A stretch of DNA of 37,223 nt from Magnetococcales bacterium DCbin2 (GTDB taxonomy: Bacteria > Pseudomonadota > Magnetococcia > Magnetococcales > UBA8363), in contig PEAO01000018.1 of assembly GCA_002753615.1 (NCBI GenBank), positions 1-37,223 on the forward strand. The letters are read 5' to 3'. The notes beneath the pieces are model-generated. The model ran no database searches. It was not told the DNA's origin and saw only the letters and a program-made list of their open reading frames with translations. This document shows positions 15,685 to 24,977 of this stretch, piece after piece. Made by a program: the position numbers and the translations under genes. Each line of letters starts with the position of its first letter. Position 1 is the stretch's first letter.

Positions 15685-15831
15685 ATGCGAAAGCGCAAAC
15701 CGTTATCCGTCCCCCACCGGAATGATGATCCCCCCTTCTCCCTGCTCCGCACCGGAATCTGGACACGGTTGCTGATTGCTGGCCTGGGGGTGTCAATTTT
15801 GTGGGGTGCCGTGGCATGGGCGTTGTCATGA
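15685..15831 (+). CDS. 48-residue membrane peptide translationally coupled to znuC
   Basis: The frame reads MRKRKPLSVPHRNDDPPF, a linker, then one transmembrane helix (about residues 30-47, LLIAGLGVSILWGAVAWAL) and stops at 15829-15831. The stop overlaps the ATGATG that starts znuC, so the two are probably translated together. GGGAG lies about 10 bases before the start. The basic N-terminus and single helix suggest an inner-membrane miniprotein oriented N-in. It belongs to the zinc-controlled unit by position. Its function is unknown; it could assist the ZnuBC complex or simply couple translation. Confidence 0.6.
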   Translation: MRKRKPLSVPHRNDDPPFSLLRTGIWTRLLIAGLGVSILWGAVAWALS

Positions 15832-16595
15832 TGCCGAACATGAATGGGCCGAAGACGAATGGTGAGATACTGCGTTGTGAAAACCTGACCCTGGGATATG
15901 ACCGCCATCCCGCAATCCACCATCTGGATTATGGAATCCGACGCGGGGCACTGGTGGCGGTGGCTGGACCCAATGGGGCCGGCAAGTCCACCCTGCTCAA
16001 AGGGATCATGGGGACCATCGCCCCCCTGGGCGGGACGATCCACCTGACGGGCATCTCCCGCCAGGATATCGCCTACCTGCCGCAACGGTCGGAGTTCGAC
16101 AGCCGTTTTCCCATCTCCGTTTTCGATATGATCGCCATGGGGATGTGGAAAAAGGTGGGAGCGACCGGCGGATTGGGAACATTCGGTAATCACTTGGTAA
16201 AAGAAGCCATTCACGCCGTCAAAATGCGAGGATTTGAACGGCGTCCCATCGGAACCCTCTCAGGTGGTCAGATGCAGCGCGCCCTCTTCGCCCGCTTATA
16301 TCTGCAAAATGCCCCCCTGATCCTCCTCGATGAACCATTCAATGCCATTGATTCCGCCACGGTACGGGATCTTATGGATTTGATCCGGTGCTGGCACGAA
16401 GATGGAAAAACAATCCTGGCCGTTTTGCACGACCAGGAGCAAATCCGCGCCACCTTTCCAGAAACGCTTTTACTGGCCCGCGAACGGATTGCATCCGGGC
16501 CGACCAGCGCGGTTCTGACACCAGAAAATCTGCGTCTGGCGCAAAGCATCGCCGAAGCGTTCGATGCCGCAGCACCCTACTGCACCAAAGGATAA
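15828..16595 (+). CDS. znuC: Zinc ABC transporter ATPase ZnuC
   Basis: The ATPase that powers high-affinity zinc import. About 255 residues with Walker A GPNGAGKST, signature LSGGQMQRALFARL, Walker B LILLDEPFNAID and switch histidine in VLHD. The region SRQDIAYLPQRSEFDSRFPISVFDMIAMG (Q-loop and coupling helix contact) matches the metal-importer subgroup. Several in-frame starts exist (GTG 15801, ATG 15816, 15828, 15831, 15840). ATG 15828 is chosen because it overlaps the stop of the leader peptide. Zinc rather than manganese is supported by the neighbouring Zur gene and operators and the histidine-rich ZnuA. Confidence 0.9.
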   Translation: MMPNMNGPKTNGEILRCENLTLGYDRHPAIHHLDYGIRRGALVAVAGPNGAGKSTLLKGIMGTIAPLGGTIHLTGISRQDIAYLPQRSEFDSRFPISVFDMIAMGMWKKVGATGGLGTFGNHLVKEAIHAVKMRGFERRPIGTLSGGQMQRALFARLYLQNAPLILLDEPFNAIDSATVRDLMDLIRCWHEDGKTILAVLHDQEQIRATFPETLLLARERIASGPTSAVLTPENLRLAQSIAEAFDAAAPYCTKG

Positions 16596-16602
16596 CGACG
16601 CC

Positions 16603-17469
16603 ATGGATGATTTCCTCATCAGCCCCTTCGTGGAATTCGCCTTCATGCGCCGTGCCTTGGTGGGTTGTCTGGCACTCTCCCTGGGGGCGACCCCCATGGG
16701 GGTCTTCCTGACGTTGCGCCGGATGAGCCTAACCGGAGACGCCATGTCCCACGCCATTCTGCCGGGGGCGGCCCTGGGATACCTGACGGCGGGTCTTTCC
16801 CTGGAGGCGATGACCATCGGGGGTGTCCTCGCCGGATTCACGGTCGCCATGCTTTCGGGGCTGGTAGCCCGCACCACCGTGGCTCAGGAAGATTCAAGCT
16901 TGGCCGCCTTCTATCTGATTTCGCTGGCGGGTGGCGTGTTGCTCATCTCCATGCGGGGGAGCAACGTTGACCTGCTACATATCCTTTTCGGGACCGTCTT
17001 GGCTTTGAACGATGCCGCCCTCTATCTGATCGCCACCATCAGCTCCGTAACACTCATCGGGCTGGCAATCCTCTATCGTCCTTTGGTCATGGAGTGCCTT
17101 GATCCCGGATTCTTGCGCTCGGTCAGCTCTCTCAGCCCCGTGGCCCACTATGGATTTTTGGCCCTGGTGGTTCTCAATCTGGTGGGTGGATTTCACGCCC
17201 TCGGCACCTTGATGGCCGTGGGGATCATGATCCTCCCCGCAGCGGCAGCACGGTTCTGGTCGCGAGATGTCATGGGGTTGCTGGCGGTCAGCACCTTGGG
17301 TGCTTTACTGAGCAGCTACGGTGGATTACTGCTCTCCTACCACGCCAGCCTGCCATCCGGTCCCGCCATCATTCTGACCGCCGGAACCTTCTATATTGTC
17401 TCCCTGGCATTGGGTACGGATGGTGTTCTCCGCACCCGGATCCGTTCCCAACGCCATTTCCAGGCATAA
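16603..17469 (+). CDS. znuB: Zinc ABC transporter permease ZnuB
   Basis: A 288-residue ABC-3 type permease with about eight helices. Family segments include FMRRALVGCLALSLGATPMGVFLTLRRMSLTGDAMSHAILPGAALGYL, where SHAILPG matches the conserved 'SHA..PG' motif, then GSNVDLLHILFGTVLAL and LGTLMAVGIMILPAAAARF. The start at 16603 lies 8 bp after znuC; an upstream ATG at 16564 would overlap znuC by 32 bp. It forms the membrane channel of ZnuABC. Confidence 0.9.
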   Translation: MDDFLISPFVEFAFMRRALVGCLALSLGATPMGVFLTLRRMSLTGDAMSHAILPGAALGYLTAGLSLEAMTIGGVLAGFTVAMLSGLVARTTVAQEDSSLAAFYLISLAGGVLLISMRGSNVDLLHILFGTVLALNDAALYLIATISSVTLIGLAILYRPLVMECLDPGFLRSVSSLSPVAHYGFLALVVLNLVGGFHALGTLMAVGIMILPAAAARFWSRDVMGLLAVSTLGALLSSYGGLLLSYHASLPSGPAIILTAGTFYIVSLALGTDGVLRTRIRSQRHFQA

Positions 17470-17502
17470 ACTTTGCCCCATGAACCACCTGGAGGAATCC
17501 CC

Positions 17503-18435
17503 ATGATCAGCAGACGTTCCATTCTCCGTTTTTTTATCGTAACCGGCATCACCATGGCCACCCCGATTGCGCTACATGCCGCACCACCGCTCGATGTCAT
17601 CGCCTCATTCAGCATTCTGGGTGATATGGTCCATCAGGTGGGCGGGAGCCGGGTTCGCGTCACAACCCTGGTAGGGCCAGACGGCGATGGCCATGTCTAC
17701 CAACCCACCCCAGCAGACGCCCGCGCTGTGGCCAATGCCCGCTTGCTGGTGGTCAATGGATTGGGATTCGAGGGATGGATGGAACGCCTCATCGAGGCAT
17801 CGGGATACCATGGTACGGTCGTCACGGCATCGGACGGCATTCAACCACGAAACATGGCGGAACCGGAAGCCGAACACGATGCGCATGATGCGGATCATCA
17901 CCATCATGGCGACCTGGACCCCCATGCTTGGCAAAGTCTGGCCAACGCTCGGATCTATACACGCAACATCGTTCAGGGGCTTTCTCTAGCCGATCCGGCG
18001 GGGGCCGAGACCTATCGCACCAACGCCACACGCTATCTGGAACAGATCAACGCCGTGGAGGCCGAGGTGAATGCCGCCATCGCCGCCATCACCCCGCAAC
18101 GACGCAAAGTGGTCACCTCCCATGATGCTTTCGGCTACTTTGCTGCCGCCTACGGTATCCAATTTCTCGCCCCGAGTGGCGTCAGCACCGAGTCCGAAGC
18201 TTCAGCGGCGGATGTCGCCCGGTTGATTCATCAGATCCAACAAGAGAAAATTCCGGCGGTATTCGTCGAAAACATCTCCGACCCCCGCCTACTGGAGCAG
18301 ATCACCCATGAAACCGATGCCCGAATCGGCGGCACCCTCTATTCCGACGCACTTTCCGCCGCCAACGGCCCGGCGGCAACCTACCTGGACCTGTTCCGGC
18401 ACAACATCCGCACCTTGGCAGACGCATTGAGATGA
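17503..18435 (+). CDS. znuA: Periplasmic zinc-binding protein ZnuA
   Basis: The cluster A-I binding protein that captures zinc for ZnuBC. A signal peptide covers about residues 1-27 (MISRRSILRFFIVTGITMAT..ALHA); the twin arginine SRRSILRFF resembles a Tat signal. The mature protein begins DVIASFSILGDMVHQVGG. Metal-site histidines are in GHVYQP and DPHAW, followed by SHDAFGYFAAAYG, then FVENISDPRLLEQIT. A histidine- and aspartate-rich loop (EHDAHDADHHHHGD, about residues 125-138) is the hallmark of zinc-specific members. The ribosome binding site GGAGG lies seven bases upstream. The operon ends at a hairpin at 18480-18514. Confidence 0.92.
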   Translation: MISRRSILRFFIVTGITMATPIALHAAPPLDVIASFSILGDMVHQVGGSRVRVTTLVGPDGDGHVYQPTPADARAVANARLLVVNGLGFEGWMERLIEASGYHGTVVTASDGIQPRNMAEPEAEHDAHDADHHHHGDLDPHAWQSLANARIYTRNIVQGLSLADPAGAETYRTNATRYLEQINAVEAEVNAAIAAITPQRRKVVTSHDAFGYFAAAYGIQFLAPSGVSTESEASAADVARLIHQIQQEKIPAVFVENISDPRLLEQITHETDARIGGTLYSDALSAANGPAATYLDLFRHNIRTLADALR

Positions 18436-18479
18436 TGTCCTGACAAGCCCCAGAAAGCCACCACCAACTAAAGCAATAC

Positions 18480-18514
18480 AAATGCGGCCCGAAGTCCTCC
18501 GACGGGCCGCATTT
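18480..18514. terminator. Bidirectional terminator after znuA
   Basis: A perfect 12-bp stem, AAATGCGGCCCG (18480-18491) with CGGGCCGCATTT (18503-18514), has an 11-base loop. It lies between the convergent znuA and DUF1640-like genes. The A/T ends give a short U-tract in each direction. Confidence 0.8.
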
Positions 18515-18556
18515 GCACCTGATGTCATTCTACCTCAAGGTGGTACACATTTCAGG

Positions 18557-18814
18557 TCAATGCGGAAAGAAGGATTTCAAGATCAGCGCAATGATACCAC
18601 CCACAGCAATCGCCATACCCCATTTGAGTGGAGCCAGTTCAGTGGCTATGCGGAGTTCGAGTTCTTTGAGATCATGCTTGGTGGCAAGATCATCTAAGTT
18701 TTTATCAAGCACATCGGCCTGCACCGCAGCCAAAGCTTCTGCCTGTCGTTCATCAAAGCCAGCTACCTTGAGGGTCTTGACATATTTGAGCGTATCAAAG
18801 GTGACGGCGGACAT
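18557..18814 (-). CDS. DUF1640-like coiled-coil membrane protein
   Basis: An 85-residue protein with VTFDTLKYVKTLKVAGFDERQAEALAAVQADVL, the recognisable start of DUF1640 (CCDC90-like) proteins. An amphipathic coiled-coil region (LDKNLDDLATKHDLKELELRIATELAPLK) and a C-terminal transmembrane helix (WGMAIAVGGIIALILKSFF) follow. The start at 18814 has GGAGAG six bases upstream. Bacterial members are small anchored coiled coils of unknown role; distant eukaryotic relatives regulate the mitochondrial calcium uniporter. It is monocistronic and converges on znuA. Confidence 0.75.
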   Translation of the reverse strand: MSAVTFDTLKYVKTLKVAGFDERQAEALAAVQADVLDKNLDDLATKHDLKELELRIATELAPLKWGMAIAVGGIIALILKSFFPH

Positions 18815-18971
18815 GTGTGGCTCTCCGGGTAGAATTGACGCTGCTGGCAGCATACCACAACCCAATCCAGATTTGAAAAGAAAATCGGACTGGTAACCTC
18901 ACACTGCCCTGCAATCCAATACCACCGGGGACGATGCGATGGACCCATCACGCAAACATCGCACGATACGA

Positions 18972-21900
18972 CTATGGGAAAAATTGTTTGATCGTACCAA
19001 TCAAAAGTTGTTTCCGAATGGGTTTGGACAGGTGAAGGTTGCATCCAGCCTGACGAGTCCTATCAATATCCTCTTTCATGGCATTGGCCGTCAGGGCTAA
19101 AATCGGAACCGGGGTCAAGCGATTATTCTGCTCCCAAGCACGGATCTCCTTGGTCGCCTCATAACCATCCATCCCTGGCATTTGGACATCCATCAACACA
19201 AGATCAAATTTTCCATTTTTGTATTCCTCCACCGCCTGGAGACCATTTTTCACGATGGTTAACCGATGATGGGTATCCTTGAGAAAGGCTTCGATCACCA
19301 TACCGTTTTCCTCGGCATCATCCGCTAGCAAAATGGCAAGGCCTTCCTGAACGACCAATGATCCATGGGAAACCTGGGAATCAGCCGACGACGGCCTCTC
19401 CGCAACAGATTGCGCCTCTTGAAAAGGGATTTCGACGTGAAAAACACTCCCTTGCCCCTGCCGACTCACCACCCAGATTTTACCGCCCATCCGCTCAACC
19501 AATTTCTGACAAATGGAGAGACCCAAACCTGTTCCACCAAAACGGCGGGTCGTAGACGTATCAGCCTGTTTGAAAGGCTCGAAAATTATTTTCTGTCGAT
19601 CCTCAGGAATCCCGATTCCCGTATCGGAAACCGAAAAACGGAGTGAGCTTTGCCCGGTTTTGGTAACGGCGATGGTAATTTTACCCTTCTGAGTAAATTT
19701 GATCGCATTGGAGAGAAGGTTGATCAGAACTTGTTGGATTCTTTGCGGATCACCAACGACCTGCCGAAACATACCAGTGTCGATCTCAAGGGTGATGCCG
19801 GTCCCCTCCTCCAACGCTTTTATTTTGAGCATATCGACGATATCCTGAACCAATTCCACCGGATTGAATGGAATCGCCTCAAGCTCCAATTGCCCTGCTT
19901 CAATCTTTGACAAATCCAGGATGTCGTTGATCAGTGCCAATAACCCTTCACCCGCCCGATTGATCACGTTGATATAGCGTCTCTGTTCATCATCCAGACG
20001 ACTCTCCATTAATATTTCACTCATACCCAGGATGGCATTCATGGGGGTACGAATATCATGACTCATGGAGGCCAGAAACTGACTTTTGACATTGGTAGCC
20101 CTCTCGGCCAGCTCCTTGGCGGTATGGAGTTCCAACTCAGTCATTTTGAGTTGGGTAATATCGGTATGGGTGCCGATCATGCGTAACGGTATCCCCTCGG
20201 GCGTGCGACTGACAACCATGCCACGATCCAAAATCCACTTCCATTGCCCATCCTTGCATCTAACCCGATGTTCGCTATGATAAATATTTGTTTTTCCATC
20301 CAGATACGCCTTCACCGTAGCCATGGTATGCGCCAAATCCCCTGGATGAACACGCTTTTCCCACTCGTCCAGCCCATTGCCCATCTCCTCTTCGGAAAAA
20401 CCTAACATCTCCTTCCACCGTTTGGAGTAAAAAACAGTCCCCGATGGAATATCCCAGTCCCATAATCCGTCTTTGGCACCTTCAACGGCAAATTTCCAGC
20501 GAAATTTGCTCTCTCGCAATTCAAGAGTCATCTCATGCGCCAGTTTAAGTGCCCGCCTTCTTCCAGACACCAGAAGAACCAGGAATAAAGAGAAAAATCC
20601 ACTCAATAACGAACCGGCAAAAAAAATCATGATGGATCGTTGCGCATACCACTTCGAATCCAAGGAAGGCTTGGAACGAAAAACAATATTCCAATGATGG
20701 CCTGCAATATCGAGGCGCATGCTGGTTTCATAGACTGATGGAACGTCACCCCCCCTGACCAGAGAATTATCGGAGTTATACATCAACGCATCAGGTGCTA
20801 CGCAGTCGCAGTCGAAAATCTCCAGATCCAAATCGGTCATGTGCGTCCCCAGAATACCCAACATCAGATCATCCATACGGAATGGCGAATAGGCCCACCC
20901 GACAAGATTGGCTCTCCTCTCTTCCAGGGTTTCATGCGGAAGGTTATTTTTATAGATCGGAATATAAATCAAAAATCCCGCTTGCACACGACCACGAATT
21001 TCCTGAACCAGGGTGACTTTGCCAGACATGACCGCCGAATCGGAATCCCTTGAACGCTCCATCGCCGCCCGGCGGACATCGTTGGTGTACATGTCGTAGC
21101 CAAAAGCCTTTAAATTACGATCAGAAAACGGCTCCAGAAAGATGATGGAAGTATACACTTCCCGTTCCCCCTCAGGGCGTATGGTATAATCTGGAAAACC
21201 TTCCTGGCGAATGGCGGCGATATGCGCCTCTCTCTCCCCGTGTGGGATGGCAAGGGCAAATCCAATTCCCTGAATGCCTGGGTAGTGCTTCGACAGTTGC
21301 AACGCATCCGAAAATATCTGAAATTCATGACGTTCAATACTGTGGGAAGCATTGAACAGGGCACGCACCCCGCGCAACATCTGGATATAGGTTTCCATCC
21401 GCTCCTGAATGCGGTTGATCATCTCATGGGTTTGAAAATGGAACGCGGTTTGAATCCCTTCCACTTCATCGCTATTGGATTTATGATAAAACACTAAAGT
21501 TATAGATAAACCCAGAATTAACACTAATACTGGGGATTTTTCAAATAAATATTTATAATAACTCGTTCCCAGATCATTATCCGCGAGGAATTGATCGTCT
21601 GGAACATCTTGGTTCAACGCCATGGTGTGACGCAAAACCCGTCGATTTAAATGCCATGCCCGAAATGACAAACCAATCAACAGGATAATTAGGATTCCAC
21701 CCGCCAGAATCCACCAAAAACGTGGCCAATCATCCTCACCCGCCTCTTCCATGGAAAACCATTGAGACTGTAATTTATTCAGTTCTTTCGCCCCGATTTC
21801 CTCCATCGCCTTGTCCATGGCACTTTGGAGAAGCGGCCAATCCTTGCGGACAGCGAAGCTTAAACGATAGGTAAAAGAGGTCTCACCGGCATTGCGCAGA

Positions 21901-22556
21901 TTGGTGATTTTAAGACGTTGCGTCCAATATCCAGCCGTGGCCCGGTTCAATAGGACTCCATCCACCTCGCCCAGAGAAACGGCGGTCAGTGCGTCCCCGA
22001 CACCGGCGACCCAGCGAAACTGTATTTCTGGATACTTCCCATGAACCACTTCGTGGGAGGCCCATCCCTTGATGCCCGCCAAAGTTTTCCCCGACAATCG
22101 GCTCAGGGTATAGTCTCCTACCACATCCTGACGCATAATCAATAAATCTGGAAAAACTGCATAATGTTCTGTGAAAAAAAGAAAATTCTCCCGTTCCGGT
22201 GTTGATGTAGCAACCGTAACCAGATCGGCTTCGTGGTTTTTCACCTTGGCCAGGGATTCGTCCCAGGAACCCGAGGGAATGGTCACGACCCTTACCCCAA
22301 GAGTCTGTGCCACTCGGTTCAGCGTATCTGGGGCGATCCCCTCGATACCACCTTCAGGGTTACGAAATTCAAAAGGGGCATAATCGGGATCCGGGGCATG
22401 ACGCAAAATCGGGTGTTTAACAAGCCAAGCCTGTTCTTCTGCGGTCAAATGGAGTTCAGCAAAGGCCTGGGTGTTCCCAAAGATCAGAAGAGAAAAAAAA
22501 CACAGAAACAGGGTGCCAAACGGTCTGACACACTTTTGTTGCCGTTCATTGGCCAT
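18972..22556 (-). CDS. Hybrid sensor histidine kinase with SBP_bac_3, CHASE and PAS domains
   Basis: A 1194-residue two-component sensor. In order: signal peptide (about 1-32); a periplasmic binding-protein domain of the amino-acid type (about 36-270: [45 protein letters not shown]); a transmembrane helix (about 283-301); a second helix (about 345-362); a CHASE domain (about 380-600: [36 protein letters not shown]); a third helix (about 650-673); a PAS domain with PAC tail; HisKA with [18 protein letters not shown] (phospho-acceptor histidine about 832); HATPase_c ([36 protein letters not shown]); and a receiver with the phospho-aspartate in [13 protein letters not shown] (about 1121). The start at 22556 has AAGGA eight bases upstream. 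No response regulator is adjacent. Confidence 0.92.
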   Translation of the reverse strand: MANERQQKCVRPFGTLFLCFFSLLIFGNTQAFAELHLTAEEQAWLVKHPILRHAPDPDYAPFEFRNPEGGIEGIAPDTLNRVAQTLGVRVVTIPSGSWDESLAKVKNHEADLVTVATSTPERENFLFFTEHYAVFPDLLIMRQDVVGDYTLSRLSGKTLAGIKGWASHEVVHGKYPEIQFRWVAGVGDALTAVSLGEVDGVLLNRATAGYWTQRLKITNLRNAGETSFTYRLSFAVRKDWPLLQSAMDKAMEEIGAKELNKLQSQWFSMEEAGEDDWPRFWWILAGGILIILLIGLSFRAWHLNRRVLRHTMALNQDVPDDQFLADNDLGTSYYKYLFEKSPVLVLILGLSITLVFYHKSNSDEVEGIQTAFHFQTHEMINRIQERMETYIQMLRGVRALFNASHSIERHEFQIFSDALQLSKHYPGIQGIGFALAIPHGEREAHIAAIRQEGFPDYTIRPEGEREVYTSIIFLEPFSDRNLKAFGYDMYTNDVRRAAMERSRDSDSAVMSGKVTLVQEIRGRVQAGFLIYIPIYKNNLPHETLEERRANLVGWAYSPFRMDDLMLGILGTHMTDLDLEIFDCDCVAPDALMYNSDNSLVRGGDVPSVYETSMRLDIAGHHWNIVFRSKPSLDSKWYAQRSIMIFFAGSLLSGFFSLFLVLLVSGRRRALKLAHEMTLELRESKFRWKFAVEGAKDGLWDWDIPSGTVFYSKRWKEMLGFSEEEMGNGLDEWEKRVHPGDLAHTMATVKAYLDGKTNIYHSEHRVRCKDGQWKWILDRGMVVSRTPEGIPLRMIGTHTDITQLKMTELELHTAKELAERATNVKSQFLASMSHDIRTPMNAILGMSEILMESRLDDEQRRYINVINRAGEGLLALINDILDLSKIEAGQLELEAIPFNPVELVQDIVDMLKIKALEEGTGITLEIDTGMFRQVVGDPQRIQQVLINLLSNAIKFTQKGKITIAVTKTGQSSLRFSVSDTGIGIPEDRQKIIFEPFKQADTSTTRRFGGTGLGLSICQKLVERMGGKIWVVSRQGQGSVFHVEIPFQEAQSVAERPSSADSQVSHGSLVVQEGLAILLADDAEENGMVIEAFLKDTHHRLTIVKNGLQAVEEYKNGKFDLVLMDVQMPGMDGYEATKEIRAWEQNNRLTPVPILALTANAMKEDIDRTRQAGCNLHLSKPIRKQLLIGTIKQFFP

Positions 22557-22704
22557 GGGCCACATCCTTCGATTCCAAACTGGGTGCCGTCCCCCGTCCC
22601 CCACGAGACAACGACGATTCCGGGCAATATATCCACTAATCCAGGGATAAATATATGCTATAACAGGGGCGTTAGGTCAATAGTAGACGCCATATTTTCT
22701 CCCT

Positions 22705-22718
22705 GGACACCTTTTTGC
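22705..22718 (+). promoter_or_regulatory. Possible sigma-54 promoter upstream of flhA
   Basis: CTGGACACCTTTTTGCG places the invariant GG (22705-22706) and GC (22717-22718) exactly ten bases apart, as in -24/-12 promoters. The flanking match to TGGCAC...TTGC is imperfect (TGGACA). It lies 140 bp before the flhA start, in a 300-bp gap that otherwise shows no gene. Sigma-54 control of flagellar operons is common in proteobacteria, but no sigma-54 activator gene is seen here. Confidence 0.35.
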
Positions 22719-22857
22719 GTGTCAACAGACACTAACGATAACGAGGAGGCATAGTTCTTGCGTGCCGGTCGTTTGTCCCTGGGTTACGGTTCCCTGGTTC
22801 ATAACGCATTCCAAGCGTTCCACGGTGTGATTTGTCGCGAGTGAAGCGGAGGAAACA

Positions 22858-24942
22858 TTGGCTGCAATTCCCATGTCCTTAAGGCGGATCAAAGGTCTCA
22901 GCGACCTTCTGATGGCTGGCGGCATCATCGTAGTCTTGATGGTCATGATCATACCATTGCCGCCCATGGTGCTGGATCTGTTTCTTTCCGTCAACATTTC
23001 CATGGGAATCGTCATACTTCTGACGACCGTTTATATCCACAAGCCCTTGGAGTTTTCATCGTTTCCAAGCATCTTGCTCATCACCACCATGTTTCGCCTC
23101 GCCCTCAACATCGCCACCACCCGGTTGATTCTGCTGCACGGTTCCAATGGAGAGGCGGCAGCGGGTGAGGTGATCCGCTCCTTTGGCCAGTTTGTCGTCG
23201 GCGGCAACACTGTGGTCGGGGTCATTATCTTCACCATTCTCGTCATTATCAACTTTGTGGTCATCACCAAAGGTGCCGGGCGCATCGCCGAAGTCGCGGC
23301 CCGTTTTACCTTGGATAAAATGCCGGGTAAACAGATGGCGGTCGATGCCGATTTAAACTCCGGGTTGATCTCGGAATCGGAGGCCAAAGCACGCCGTCGG
23401 GAAATTGAATCGGAATCGGAATTCTTCGGGGCCATGGATGGTGCTTCCAAGTTTGTCCGCGGAGACGCCGTCGCGGGAATCATCATCACGCTCATCAATA
23501 TCGTCGGTGGTTTCGTCATCGGTATCGTCTCCCAGGGGATGACTGCGGCGGAAGCGGCCCATGTCTATACCCTCCTGACGGTAGGCGATGGTTTGGTCAA
23601 CCAAATCCCGGCATTGGTCATCTCCACAGCCGCCGGTTTTCTGGTCACCCGCGCCTCCACCGATCAAAATCTAGGGGATCACGTCGGAGGTCAGATCACC
23701 GCCAATCCCAGAGTCATTCTATTGAGTTCCGGGGTATTGGGTCTGTTTGCCATCATTCCCGGAATGCCAACGATTCCGTTTGCGCTGTTGGCCATTCTGC
23801 TGGGTATCAGTGCCTATTTTCTGTTTCAACGACGCGAGGCCAAGGAACAGGCGGTCAGCCGTGAAGAGGCGGTCCATGCCCAGGAAGAATCGCAACAAGA
23901 AGAACCCATCGAATCCTTTCTGGCGTTGGACCTGTTACGGCTGGATGTCGGTTATGGACTCATCTCCCTGGTGGATGAAAGTCAAAACGGAACTTTGCTC
24001 GATAAAATCCGCTCCATCCGCAAACAGTTTGCCGTAGACATGGGTTTTGTCGTCCCACCCATTCACATCAAGGATAACTTGCAGTTTCGGCCTGGGGAGT
24101 ATGCCTTTTACATCAAAGGTGTCGAGGTGGGCCGTGGCGAATTGAAAGCGGGACATTTCCTGGCCATGGAGGGGGGAGCGGTCACCGGACAGATTGAAGG
24201 GACGCCAACCAAGGAGCCTGCCTTTGGACTTCCGGCGATCTGGATCACCGCCCATGATCGGGAACGGGCAGAAATGTTGGGCTACACGGTGGTAGACGCC
24301 TCGACGGTGCTGGCAACCCATATTACCGAGCTGATACACGGCCATGCCCATGAAATGCTCAACCGTCAGGAAGTACAAACCTTGTTGGATATGGTATCCA
24401 AAACCCAGCCTAAGTTGGTGGATGAGTTGATTCCCAACGTGCTGAATCTGGGCGGGGTGCAGAAAGTACTTCAAGGATTGCTGCGGGAACGGGTATCGAT
24501 TCGGGATATGACGACAATCCTGGAAACTATGGCCGATTTTGCCAAAGTGGTCAAACAACCGCAGCAATTGGTGGAATTGGTTCGGCAATCGCTGTCGCGT
24601 TCGTTGGTGACCCGTTACCTGGAAGAAGATGGCTCGCTGAGGGCGTTGGTCTTGGGGGCGGATGCGGAAAACATGATCAATGAGGCGATCGTGGATGGCG
24701 AATATGGATCGTATCTTTCACTGGCTCCCAGGTCGGCGGGTTTGTTTTTAAACCAGTTGCGTAGCCAGGTGGAAAAAGTGGCAACACAGGTGGTACAACC
24801 GGTCATCATCACGGGAGCGCGTGCGCGTCCCTTCGTCAAGCAGGCCACGGAACCGACTATTCCTCACTTGGTGGTGTTATCTCAAAATGAAATTCCCTCC
24901 AATATACAGATTTACTCATTGGGGACAGTGGCTTTTTCCTGA
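22858..24942 (+). CDS. flhA: Flagellar type III export protein FlhA
   Basis: The large membrane component of the flagellar export gate, 694 residues, of normal length. The N-terminal half has about eight helices with the family signatures FSSFPSILLITTMFRLALNIATTRLIL, FVVITKGAGRIAEVAARFTLDKMPGKQMAVDADL and GAMDGASKFVRGDAVAGIIITLINIVGG. The C-terminal half is the cytosolic substrate- and chaperone-docking ring (LLDMVSKTQPKLVDELIPNVL, IRDMTTILETMADF). The start is TTG at 22858, supported by GGAGG seven bases upstream; an ATG at 22873 is the alternative. It is the first gene of the flagellar operon. Confidence 0.96.
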   Translation: MAAIPMSLRRIKGLSDLLMAGGIIVVLMVMIIPLPPMVLDLFLSVNISMGIVILLTTVYIHKPLEFSSFPSILLITTMFRLALNIATTRLILLHGSNGEAAAGEVIRSFGQFVVGGNTVVGVIIFTILVIINFVVITKGAGRIAEVAARFTLDKMPGKQMAVDADLNSGLISESEAKARRREIESESEFFGAMDGASKFVRGDAVAGIIITLINIVGGFVIGIVSQGMTAAEAAHVYTLLTVGDGLVNQIPALVISTAAGFLVTRASTDQNLGDHVGGQITANPRVILLSSGVLGLFAIIPGMPTIPFALLAILLGISAYFLFQRREAKEQAVSREEAVHAQEESQQEEPIESFLALDLLRLDVGYGLISLVDESQNGTLLDKIRSIRKQFAVDMGFVVPPIHIKDNLQFRPGEYAFYIKGVEVGRGELKAGHFLAMEGGAVTGQIEGTPTKEPAFGLPAIWITAHDRERAEMLGYTVVDASTVLATHITELIHGHAHEMLNRQEVQTLLDMVSKTQPKLVDELIPNVLNLGGVQKVLQGLLRERVSIRDMTTILETMADFAKVVKQPQQLVELVRQSLSRSLVTRYLEEDGSLRALVLGADAENMINEAIVDGEYGSYLSLAPRSAGLFLNQLRSQVEKVATQVVQPVIITGARARPFVKQATEPTIPHLVVLSQNEIPSNIQIYSLGTVAFS

Positions 24943-24977
24943 ACCAGAATAAATAATTCAACGAAAACGGAACAACA

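Larger units (their letters stand above)
15583..15704. repeat. zur-znu intergenic region, copy 2 of the direct repeat
   Basis: Matches 8020-8142 over about 122 bp. This copy still drives the intact leader-znuCBA operon, so it is probably the original znu promoter region. Confidence 0.85.

Noticed and set aside
17400-18520. Mn-uptake (MntABC/SitABC) identity for the metal importer
   Set aside because: The histidine-rich ZnuA loop, the linked Zur gene and the Zur-like operators favour zinc.
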